NCBI GenBank assembly: GCA_029990175.1 | Contig: JARKIP010000033.1 | Coordinates: 20,009,001 to 20,073,000 of the forward strand | From: Petunia secreta | Taxonomy: Eukaryota > Streptophyta > Magnoliopsida > Solanales > Solanaceae | DNA: 64,000 nt | Direction of reading: 5' to 3' | Translations under genes and position numbers: made by a program | Notes under the pieces: generated by a model | What the model was told of the DNA's origin: nothing | Database searches by the model: none | What the model saw: the letters and a program-made list of their open reading frames with translations, nothing else | Part shown: one piece after another, positions 47,556 through 58,298 of the stretch | How positions within the stretch are numbered: position 1 is the first letter of the stretch | Layout: every line of letters starts with the position of its first letter

Positions 47556-47825
47556 TTCTCTCTGTTCTAATTTATGTAGCGGAGTTTGATGTTGCATGGA
47601 GTTTAGGAAATAAGATTGACTTTGTGTTAGATGTAAAGGAAAAGTAAGAGATAAAAAATTTGAGTAATTAAAAGTTGTTGGTACTTGGTAGCTTTTAAAG
47701 TAAGCATAGCCTAACAATGGTAAAATAGAAATAGTGCTATAAAATAATTGTCAAATAAGGAGTGTAACATTCTTTTCTAAACAAACTAAAATAAAAATTA
47801 TGCCACATAAATTGAAACAGAAGGA
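47556..47825. mobile_element. Stowaway-like MITE
   Basis: TTCTCTCTGTTCTAATTTATG at the left and CATAAATTGAAACAGAAGGAG at the right are inverted relatives, flanked by TA. Confidence 0.7.
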
Positions 47826-48742
47826 GTAGTAAGACTTCTATTAGGGGGGCCAAAACTGTTACAAGTTCCAGAAGTATCCTATTTCTATAGATCTCCCAAT
47901 TATTTCTTTTTAGGAAAATTTACATTGCATAGACATTCATAAGAGTCATCAACATAAAATGAACACATTCTTCTCTTATTGTGAATTATAGACATTTAAC
48001 CTTAGGTATTCCACTATTAATAGCCGTTACACACCTATAAAATATTTTTAAGGCTATGCGTCAATTTCGCTATCACTTTTTATTCTCGTGAGATCTTCCA
48101 AAATCTAATTGCTAAGATTCAATCCCGAAATTAGAGGGGATGTACTTGACAATTAACTAATATTACTCATAAACCTATTTATATAGGGTAAAATTTGGTT
48201 AGCCTCTGTTCAATAGTCCATGTGTCAATTTAAATGTAGGGTCTAACTTGGTTTTGGCTAAATATGTTATTTTCTCTTATTTTTATAATGAAAAAGTCAT
48301 TCAGCAATCACAGAAGTTACTGAACAAGTTAACAATAAGTCGTGCACTAGATCTAATTTATATGATATGGTTGTTAGCACAAAATTTAAGAAATAAATAA
48401 AAAGTTTTGAAATTTGTGGACTCAAAAAAAATCATGTCATTCAGGAAATTTTAAAGAAATAGCCGCTATAAATTATGCACTTATTATGCATATAGTATGC
48501 ATGAAATTTGCATGAAATATACAAAACGATTATTTTTTGTTTAAGTCATCTAGCCATTTTTCATGTAGCGTAAACTTTTCTCCTTATTTATGTGGTTGTA
48601 AGACTATTGAAATTTGTGATCTTAAACACGCCATAACATGAATGACTATAAAAACTTCTTATCAAGGATAAATTCTGAAGTTAAAATTAAGTTGTTTCCA
48701 AATATAAAATATAACACCTTTTTGGAATGAGTGTAACTAATA

Positions 48743-49113
48743 TACAAAGACGATGTAAACTTTTTCTTTACACTGTCGGTTAATTTAAAGCATATTACGA
48801 GTGATTTTTTAAAATTCTCACTTGTTCGGTAATGTTTCAACTTTAATTACATTAATGATTTGACCAATTTCGTTTCCTTCTTTTATTTTTCCAAATACCA
48901 ACTATATGTTAATTTTTGCCATTGCTATTTTTGAAGGTCTATTCTTCAGTCGTAACTCAACCGTTGATCAATATTCTAAGCTAAATTTTCTATTTCAAAG
49001 GACTATTAGCCTTGAGAATATTGAAACAAGTGAGAATTTTCTAAAGTTTACTCGTAATATGCTTTAAATTAGCTATGTGGTATAAAACAAAAAAGATCTA
49101 CATCATTGGTGTA
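48743..49113. mobile_element. MITE with inverted repeats of about 90 bp
   Basis: The block TTAATTTAAAGCATATTACGAGT with AAAATTCTCACTTGTT on the left recurs inverted on the right, so the element is mostly two inverted arms around a short centre. Superfamily not assigned; ends approximate. Confidence 0.65.
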
Positions 49114-49442
49114 AATTAATTAAACTCTTTTGGAATAAATATTAAGGAAATAATGTTAAATAAATTGAAATGGAACGAGTAATTCACTTTGCGTAATGTC
49201 AGAGCAGTCACTAAACTATCTTTTTATTTACAAAGCTGCTCAACTTTGCTTAACATTACATGAAGTCATTAATCATAATCACAAACAAGAAGTTGATGCA
49301 ACTACTAGCGACTTTCTGCTAAAATCTAATGAAGTGCAAGTTTGTCGTGTTAATACTGAGTAGGAGTATGATTGTCTCATAGATATAGATTTCCAAAAAT
49401 TATTGGCCGTAGAGAAGAGCAAGAACAAAATATCCTAGAAGC

Positions 49443-49472
49443 GTGTGCATATAATTCCCACATGTTCCACGT
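49443..49472 (+). promoter_or_regulatory. Conserved promoter module of family member 4
   Basis: GTGTGCATATAATTCCCACA then TGTTCCACGT; about 138 bp before the TATA box. Confidence 0.65.
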
Positions 49473-49609
49473 ACTTGCCCAAACTTAGGTAACATCGAAA
49501 AAGACAGATTCAGATTTAGGTGGAATCGGTGATGATATTTCCACTCTCTTTCTACCTACACTTCGCCCATAATTTCTAAGTACAATACTATATTACTTTA
49601 CTTCATCTT

Positions 49610-49620
49610 TATATAAATCC
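49610..49620 (+). promoter_or_regulatory. TATA box of family member 4
   Basis: TTATATAAATCC, in the same setting as in members 2 and 3. Confidence 0.7.
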
Positions 49621-49774
49621 CTCACTCTTCTTCTTTTCCCTCAAACCCCACCAAGAAATCTACTCAATATTGTCAAGACTAAAGTGTGCTGAAGGCTTCT
49701 CCGTCTCTCTATTATTCTTTCTTAAAGCTCAAAATTTAGTTGCAACTTTCAGTTCCATAGCTTCGTTTGTTGAA

Positions 49775-49987
49775 ATGGCTAAGTTCAATGGAAACAAAAA
49801 ATCTTGGACATTGGAAGTTGCTGTGCCAGTAATTCTAATGGCACCCAATAAGATTTCAGTTTCTCCACAACTAGAAACAATATTAGAGGAAGAAGATTTT
49901 GAGGACTCTGATTTTCAAGAGCTATTTTCCAGGAGAGGGAATTGTGCTTTGTTCCCTAAAGATTTGAGCTCTTTAGAGTTGAATTAA
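49775..49987 (+). CDS. Small acidic protein, family member 4 (70 aa)
   Basis: Starts MAKFNGNKKSWTLEVAVPVI at 49775; an in-frame upstream ATG at 49670 gives a hydrophobic extension and is not preferred, since the MAKF start is shared with member 2. The core LMAPNKISVSPQLETILEEE is followed by DFEDSDFQELFSRRGNC. The tail differs from members 2 and 3: the last CSQKS is replaced by FPKDLSSLELN, apparently through a small change of the C-terminal frame. Single exon, same promoter module. Function unknown. Confidence 0.83.
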   Translation: MAKFNGNKKSWTLEVAVPVILMAPNKISVSPQLETILEEEDFEDSDFQELFSRRGNCALFPKDLSSLELN

Positions 49988-50708
49988 TAAGAGATTAGCA
50001 TATATAGTAGCTTTTGATCATTTTTTCTTCGTCTGTTTTCTAATTCTACTTAGAGGGTCATGAGGAGTTGTGTCTGTATGTAAACTAGGCTCAAGTATTT
50101 TATGCTTGTATTGGATTGCAGCAGAGAAAATCGAAAACTATAGGATCAATTAATACAGCTGTGCGTATTATATTTCTATTATTCTCATTCTCATTTCTTC
50201 TATGATTAACGGGTACTTCACGTAATAAAGTCTATTTATTTTAATACTCGAACTCGAGACCTCCTAGATTAACGGGTATAAATCTCTCGTTTTCCCTTAT
50301 CCAAGTAAAGCACAGAATGACCTTGTATAGTTTATAGTTCATTGAAAGATCTGGAGTGATCACATTGAAATAGTACTAAGTTGAGCACTAATAAGTGCTA
50401 ACTATGTGCCAATGAAGGTTGTGAATAATTAATTCATGCATAAAGATAGGTTGTCGGGACTTTATTCTTTCCAATTTTCAAGTTGAAATAATACTAGCTT
50501 CAAACTACGCATTTCCTACTTTTGTAAAGCAAAAACATTTCATTAATGGTGACGATGGGCAAATCATATTCATTGCTCCCTTTGTAGCGCCGTCCTAATT
50601 TGTTTGAATACCAATTTGTTGGTAGTCTCTCTTTATTTTTCAAATAATGTTTTAGCCCAATTAATGTCACATAAATTAGCTAGGACCGACAGACTACCTC
50701 CCTTGATT

Positions 50709-51731
<1,023 letters not shown>

Positions 51732-51930
51732 GAACCTGTTTGGGTGAACTTATTATTAGTAGCTTATAAGCCATAAGTTGCTTACAAATTATTTTTAAAC
51801 TTCCCGCTTTTAGCTTATTTTAAGTATAAAAGTGCTTATTATAAACACATTATTTTTTAAGTTACCAAACACTCAAAAAGCCACACACTCAAAAAGCACA
51901 TGCTACTTTTAAGCTTAACCAAATAGGTTC
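51732..51930. mobile_element. Tourist-like MITE (PIF/Harbinger type)
   Basis: Inverted ends GAACCTGTTTGG and CCAAATAGGTTC, flanked by TTA at 51729-51731 and 51931-51933. Confidence 0.8.
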
Positions 51931-52541
51931 TTAGTCTTAATAATATATAAGTTTTTTAAAAAGTTGGAGTATTTAGGTAGGAAGTTGACGTTTTCTCTTA
52001 AGATACTCGCAATATTAGAATAAACGGTGAAGAAACCTATATAAAAGTAAAACATAGTATAATAGACCATTAACGCAATAATTGAATTCACTTACATGTG
52101 TTTAGATAAAAATATGAATAGTACTACAAATACTCCATAGATTTTCGCCCAATAAATCAATTAGTCGAATGCCGCTAATACTGTCCAAATTATTTGTGCG
52201 ATCTTTCGTGCTTGATAACAACGTATTTGTTTTTAGTTTCGTTATTTCGCATATGCTTCATGCATTTCTATCGGGTAGCCAGAAGGTTCCTGTATCAAGT
52301 GCTCCTATCAGGAAAGATAAGTGTGTTTCTCTACTCGTTTTTCACTTTACGTGCTGCTTCTGTCTCTCATTATATATTCAAGCTCTAGCTCTAAAACACT
52401 CAAGACAAGTATCATTTCATTCTCTGTTCAAGTTAAAATATCACCTCATTCAAAACTAGATCCAAAACCATATTCAAAGTTGTTTCTTGGTTATAGATAT
52501 TAATTTGGAAAAGGCTAGAAATCCAAATTTATATGATCCAA

Positions 52542-52685
52542 ATGGCAAAGACAGTGGATTGTTCTAAACTTTTTATAGAGGTATTCCCTCCAATTCTTAT
52601 TTCACTTAAGAAGAAGACATTCACTGGTCCTTGCTTGGAGACAATCACCGAGGAAGACGATACTGAGGATGATGATGAAAAATGA
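52542..52685 (+). CDS. Small acidic protein, family member 5 (47 aa)
   Basis: A 47-residue product MAKTVDCSKLFIEVFPPILI..KKK..GPCLETITEEDDTEDDDEK. It shares the MAK start, EV-x-x-P-x-IL-I and P-x-LETI-x-EED with the other members but has a basic KKK patch and ends in an acidic run. A TATA-like TATATATT lies near 52370. It is the shortest member and lacks the Cys tail. Too short for routine ORF calling; kept because of the clear signature, same strand and neighbouring position. Function unknown. Confidence 0.7.
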   Translation: MAKTVDCSKLFIEVFPPILISLKKKTFTGPCLETITEEDDTEDDDEK

Positions 52686-53909
52686 TTTATGATTCTTGCT
52701 TGCTCCTGTTAACGTAGTGTAAAGTAGCTTAGCTAGCTCAGCCTTGAAGCAATAGAGGGTGTGATTTTGTAGTTATTATTGATGAACTTGATCTCATTGG
52801 TGATGGATGTTTCTGTTAATTCCGATGTCAAATTGTTTTCTATTCTGCGTTGTGATGATTATATAAGTTCTCTACTTTTCGGAATATGAACAATGAAACA
52901 GAGTTGCAAGTTTGTCCTTGTTTATCGATTTTGTCAAGATAAAGAGAAGCAAATTTTGCTATTTGTTCCTCCAGTTCATTAACATAGTCCTCGACTTAAC
53001 AATGGTCTCAAAAATGTGATAACAGAATCTATACAAAAAATAAAGCTACAAAGCAGGGTTAACAGCCTTCGTAAAAGATTGAAGCGTGACCATAGTACTA
53101 CAAACAAAGGTGTGTCAAGTTATCTTTAAAACTTGGCCTACATAGTAACAATAGCCATGCTTTAAAAGAGTTGCTTAGGAGCCAGACGTTAAAAAAATAG
53201 CCTAAAAGGTAAAACTAGCAGTATCGTGCAGAATGTGCTTTGGTCATGTAACCAGAGTACATTTGATATAATACTGAATTGCTCATTCCTGAGATCTGTT
53301 TTATGATTTTTCTTGATTGATGATAAGGCCATATCTCTTTCTTCACCTTCAGCTTTTTAAGACACTGCCAGTGATTAGAAACATTTGCTATGTTTCTGCT
53401 TTTATCTCTACCATGCTTGAGAAAAGAACAAATTAATATCACTAAAAATAGTGGATCACATTTACATGGCAGTGATGTTTAACATTAGGATGCAGAGTGC
53501 AGACACGTAGTAACTGATAACGTTTCTCCAGGACAAATTGTGGCAACCTTTTGAAGATAACTATAAACTAATTCTGTTAGTTTGAACTGCACGAAGATTT
53601 ATATCGATATAAAATTCTCTTATTTGAGGAACAGAGAGAGTCAAATATGATAGCATTGTCTCATTCCATTATCTTGATGTTCAAACAAGCATAAGGAAAA
53701 TTACAGAAAAACATATGACAAACAAGAAGAATTAAAGCTGCAATGACATTGTTTGGCACATTAAAAATACGTTGTACCAAACAACTAAGATAATAAAAAC
53801 ATAAATTAAGGAGACTTCATCTCAAGCACTTATATACAGTTTTTAATCGTTGATCATTCTTTGAAATCCAGCGTTCGTATGACTCGTAACTGCAGATTAA
53901 CATGATCAA
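52686..53909. other. Spacer between small-protein cluster and aquaporin
   Basis: No gene recognised. The part next to 53910 is the likely 3' UTR of the aquaporin gene. Confidence 0.4.
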
Positions 53910-55272
53910 TTAAGCATTGCTCCTGAAAGAACCAAGAGCTTTGACTGCTCCAGCCCTCAATATGAATTGGTGGTAAAATGCAGCAATTGCAGCTCCAATG
54001 AAGGGTCCAACCCAGAATATCCACTGTCAAAATTAACAAACACAATACAAATAATTAGCGCAAAATAGTATATCAGGGAAAAAATATAGAGGCAATATAT
54101 GCAAATATTAACAAAACAAAAGGGATTTGCTTACTTGGTCATCCCAGGCTTTGTCTTTGCCATATATGACAGCAGCTCCAAAACTTCTTGCTGGATTAAT
54201 ACCAGTTCCAGTAACAGGGATTGTGGCCAAGTGAACCATGAACACAGCAAATCCAATTGGAAGTGGTGCCAACACCTTTAATTAATCACATTGCAAGATT
54301 AATCGATCAATTCAAACTATCAAATTGGCATAAATTGAAAGTAATAAAGTTGATGTAACAAAATAATTGTACTTACTGGAACATGAGAGTCTCTAGCATT
54401 TCTCTTAGGATCAGTAGCAGCAAAAACAGTGTAAACAAGAACAAAAGTACCAATAATCTCAGCACCTAAACCAGTGCCTGTGCTATAGCCCTCAGCAAGT
54501 GTATTAGCACCACCACCATACTTAACATAATAAGCCTTTTGAAAAGCCTTCACTAACCCACAACCACAAATGGCTCCTAAACACTGAGCCACCATATACG
54601 CAATTGCTCGAACCAATGACACTTTCCTAGCCAAGAAAAGTCCAAATGTCACAGCTGGATTGATGTGTCCTCCTGCATATAGAAATTAGAGAAAACTCCT
54701 TTAGTTTTTTGAAATCAAAACATTTTCGAAAGTAAAAGTATGTTATCTATAACAGTTTAAACGTATTATGGTCACAATTCAATAAGATGTCGAGGCAACA
54801 AGAGGTCATGGTTCAAGTCTCACCGCTATTAATAAAAATAATAAACTTTCAATTTATCACAGATGAATGTGAAGAAGCGTGTGCGATTAAAGATATAATT
54901 TAATAAATAAAAATGCATACTCTCAAATAGTTTAAATTTTATGTGTGAAATGATGAGCGCGAAGTACATACCAGAAATACCAGCAGTGCAGTAAACAAGT
55001 ACAAAAATCATGCCACCAAAAGCCCAAGCGATACCAAGAATACCAACACCACCACATTGATCACCACTAGCTGTAGTGTCACTCTGGCTTTTGTATCCAA
55101 TAACAGTGAGGACAGTGATATAAAGAAATAACATAGTAGCTATGAATTCAGCAATTATTGCTCTGTAAAATGACCATTTTCCTAGTTCTTCAGGGTCAAT
55201 TAAGGGTGCTGGAGGTGGGTCTTGGTAGTCCTTTGGGGCATATTCAATGCCAACCTCGATGTCCTTACCCAT
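53910..55272 (-). CDS. PIP2: PIP2-type plasma membrane aquaporin (four exons, 283 aa)
   Basis: Exons on the minus strand: 55272-54972, 54672-54377, 54275-54135 and 54023-53910. All introns are GT-AG and sit after GISG (phase 1), HVP (phase 0) and WDDQ (phase 0), the classic PIP positions. The product has six membrane spans, both NPA boxes (GHINPAVTF and GINPARSF), and a short N-terminus MGKDIEVG with YAPKDYQDPPPAPL, which mark PIP2 rather than PIP1. His in FMVHLATIP and Arg in NPARS fit the narrow water-selective filter. Ser in RKVSLVRA (loop B) and in the C-terminal SFRSNA are known PIP2 phosphorylation sites. It moves water across the plasma membrane. No lesion is seen; length is normal. 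Confidence 0.96.
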
Positions 55273-55347
55273 TTTCGCTCTTTACTTAGGCAAGGCAGAC
55301 TAATCTTGAATATAGCGTTTGATGAAGTTTAAAGAAGAGTGGCGGGG

Positions 55348-55356
55348 GTATTTATG
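55348..55356 (-). promoter_or_regulatory. TATA box of the aquaporin gene
   Basis: CATAAATAC on the minus strand, about 76 bp before the ATG; places transcription start near 55320. Confidence 0.6.
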
Positions 55357-55599
55357 GAGTTGGAAATTTAATTTGCAAGTGAAAATCAATACTTTTGATG
55401 AATTAATAATGCTTAATCAAGCTTATCATTAGCCGCCCCACATTCCTTACTCCCATCAAATGGTTCAAACTTTAATGTCCCACCTCTTACCCTCCTTTGG
55501 GCACCTCATACAAGGTAAACTATAGTGTTGTTTTTGTTATTTATTTGTTGAAACGAAAAACAATTCATTACGTATGACTCGAAATTTCTATTATATATA

Positions 55600-56185
55600 C
55601 TCCCTCTGTCCCAATTTAAGTGTCTATATTTACTTTTTAGTTTGTCCCAAAAAGAGTGTCATATTTGGTAACTCTTTAAATTTTATGGGGTTTTCACACT
55701 ATATACCCATGAAATTCAAAGTATTTACAAGCTCTACCCATTAAAAATTACACTACCTATGAAATTAAAAGTCTTTACCAAACTACCCATTTCTTAATGT
55801 ATACCTTTGTTATAACTTATGTGTGTATACCTTTAAAGTATACTGTATAAATAATAGTATACAAGTCTAGATATGAGTGTATATCTTTAAGGTATACTGC
55901 ATAAATAATAGTATACAAGTCTAGATGGATATGACATGTAAATTGTTTATGTGTATGACTTGTAAATATGAAACTTATGGGTAGAGGTAGATAAATATTT
56001 TGATTTTGATGGATATTTTCGTAATCCTCCCTTAATTTTAAGATTTATTTTGGACCACACGATATAAAGACACTGACCTACATTACATATACCTTTCATT
56101 TTAAACCACATAACTTAAAAATCTTCTTATTTTCTTAAACTCTGTGTTCAGTTAAACCCAGACACTTAAAATGGGACAAAGGGAG
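55600..56185. mobile_element. Stowaway-like MITE holding a second MITE
   Basis: Starts CTCCCTCTGTCCCAATTTAAG and ends with its inverse (CTTAAAATGGGACAAAGGGAG), flanked by TA. The middle (55686-56031) is another element. Confidence 0.8.
55686..56031. mobile_element. MITE nested in the Stowaway-like element
   Basis: Same family, inverted, as the split element at 43190/45350. It is flanked by TAAATTTTA (55677-55685) and TTAATTTTA (56032-56040), 9 bp with one difference, which suggests a Mutator-type insertion. Internal GTATACAAGTCTAGAT occurs twice. Confidence 0.7.
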
Positions 56186-56862
56186 TATATAGTTAAGAAA
56201 ATTTTGAAGGGTACATGTGAACGAACATCATACATGTCCATTGTCATAATAACTATGTCTAATTTTATTAGATTTCTCATTTGGCAATCATTATATTTGT
56301 TTTAGGTCCGACTAGTGTGGATACGCATGTAAAAGTCGAATTTTGGGAGGAAAAATATTTTCTATTAAAAGGTGATTTCTTTATTAAAACTAGAATTCAA
56401 GACCTCTATTTAAAGATGAGAGTACTTAACACCTCACCATACCATGGGTGGTTGTCACATATCACCTGTATATGCATGTCAATATTTAATACTTTCTGAA
56501 CCATAATCGTCATGTTTAGGAGATAATGAACCATTTGATTCTCTTTAAACCATCTACACCACCGTCCATTCTAAAACAGCCCACATTGTTGATTCCTTCA
56601 ACCACTCTTATCTCGCCATCTCAGCAAGGGCCCCATCTTCAATCCACTCTATTCCAAAAATACTGCTTAATTACAAAACTCATCATCTTCACCAATTACA
56701 AAAACCATTTTTTAAGAATGCGTGGTTACAGCCTTACCATGCGTCGATCACTAATCAATCGTTTATAAAGAAAAGGATCATAAAGTTGAAATGCTAATGC
56801 TCTTCTTGATTATATTTAGTTAGTGACAACAGATTGAATAATTTATTTTATACATTGTCTAC
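56186..56862. other. Spacer, no gene recognised
   Basis: Short frames (for example 56526-56768) carry no recognisable motif. Confidence 0.35.
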
Positions 56863-56997
56863 GGCCGAAGTGCACAAAAGGCCAGTTTGGCCACTGGTCT
56901 TAGAGCAAAGGCCACTAAAACCAAAATATTTACTTTGTGGCCACTTATATTATACCCACCATAAATGAAAAAAAAATTGACTAAATTACCCCTCGTT

Positions 56998-57009
56998 GTA
57001 TATATAAAC
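56998..57009 (+). promoter_or_regulatory. TATA box of the transposase gene
   Basis: GTATATATAAAC, about 130 bp before the first splice donor. Confidence 0.55.
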
Positions 57010-57136
57010 AACCAGTTCGTTATTCTCTATTTCGTTACTTTGTTGCTGCTGCTGCTGAATTCTCTTCACCGATCTCTTCACCGATTCTTCGTCAATCTCA
57101 CTTTTCAAATTTCTTCACAAGTTTCGTTTAAAAATT

Positions 57137-58297
57137 GTAAGTATTCTATGTTTCAATTTTACGTTATGCTGCTTTAAGACTGAATTTGAACTAAGTTCAA
57201 TCAATGTGAACTGAATTCAGAGAAATTCGTTTAAACTTTAGTAGTTTTAATACCTCGATGTGCCGTTGATGACTGAACTTCAGTATCGCCATTGTCGTGT
57301 TAAGTATGAGCATACTAGCACTGAAGTTTGAACTAAAATTCAGTTCATTATGACTGAACTTCAGTGTAAAGTATTCTACGTTTGAATTTTACGTTATGCT
57401 GCATTAAGACTGAGTTTCAACTAAGTTCAATCTATGTGAACTGAATTCAGAGAAATTCGTTTAAAATTTAGTAGTTTTAATACCTCGATGTGCCATTGAT
57501 GACTGAACTTCAGTATCGCCATTGTCTTGTTAAGTATCAGCACACTAGCACTGAAGTTTGAACTAAAATTCAGTTCATTATGTCTGAACTTCAGTGTTAA
57601 ATATTCTACGTTTGAATTTTACGTTATGTTGCATCAAGACTGAGTTTCAACTAAGTTCAATCCATGTGAACTGAATTCAGAGAAATTAGTTTAAAATTTA
57701 GTAGTTTTAATACCTCGATGTGCCGTTGATGACTGAACTTTAGTATCGCCATTGTCGTGTTAAGTATCAGCATACTATCACTGAAGTTTGAACTAAAATT
57801 CAGTTCATTATGACTGAATTTCAGTGCTTAAGAGCTGAAAAGTTCATTTATAAACTGAAAAAAGCAACCTCGGTCATTTATAAACTGAAAAAAGCAACCT
57901 CGGGACTTTGCGATTACTTATTGGCATCGTCGTGTTAAGTACCAGCATAATAGAACCGAAGTTTGAACTAAAACTTCAGTTCACTAGGACTGAACTTCAG
58001 TTCTTAAGACAGAACTTCATTAGTTCAATCCTTATGGATAGAACTTAAGTCCACATCAACTGAACTTCAATCCACATGCGGTGGAGCTTTCAATGGTCTT
58101 ATGTATAGAACTTACGCCAGTCCTTATGCATAGAACTTAAGTTCATTAAGACTGAACTTCAGTGCTTAAGGACTGAAAGTTCATTTTATAAACGAAAAGA
58201 GGCAACCTCAAGACTTTGTGATTACTTATTGCCATTATTATTAAGACTGAACTTCATATTAACACAATTCTTTCTCTGGTTTACTTATTCAATGCAG
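57137..58297 (+). other. Predicted 5'-UTR intron packed with repeats
   Basis: Donor GTAAGT at 57137-57142 after a CT-rich leader; acceptor AATGCAG ends at 58297, one base before the ATG at 58299. The intron is 1161 bp and holds three 230-bp tandem repeats plus further GAACTTCAGT motifs. Confidence 0.6.
57140..57833. repeat. Three tandem 230-bp units with ACTGAACTTCAGT dyads
   Basis: The landmarks ATTCTACGTTTGAATTTTAC (57142, 57372, 57602) and TACCTCGATGTGCC (57251, 57481, 57711) recur every 230 bp. ACTGAACTTCAGT (arms ACTGAA/TTCAGT around one base) lies at 57272, 57353 and 57502, with variants elsewhere. Confidence 0.9.
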
Positions 58298-58298
58298 A

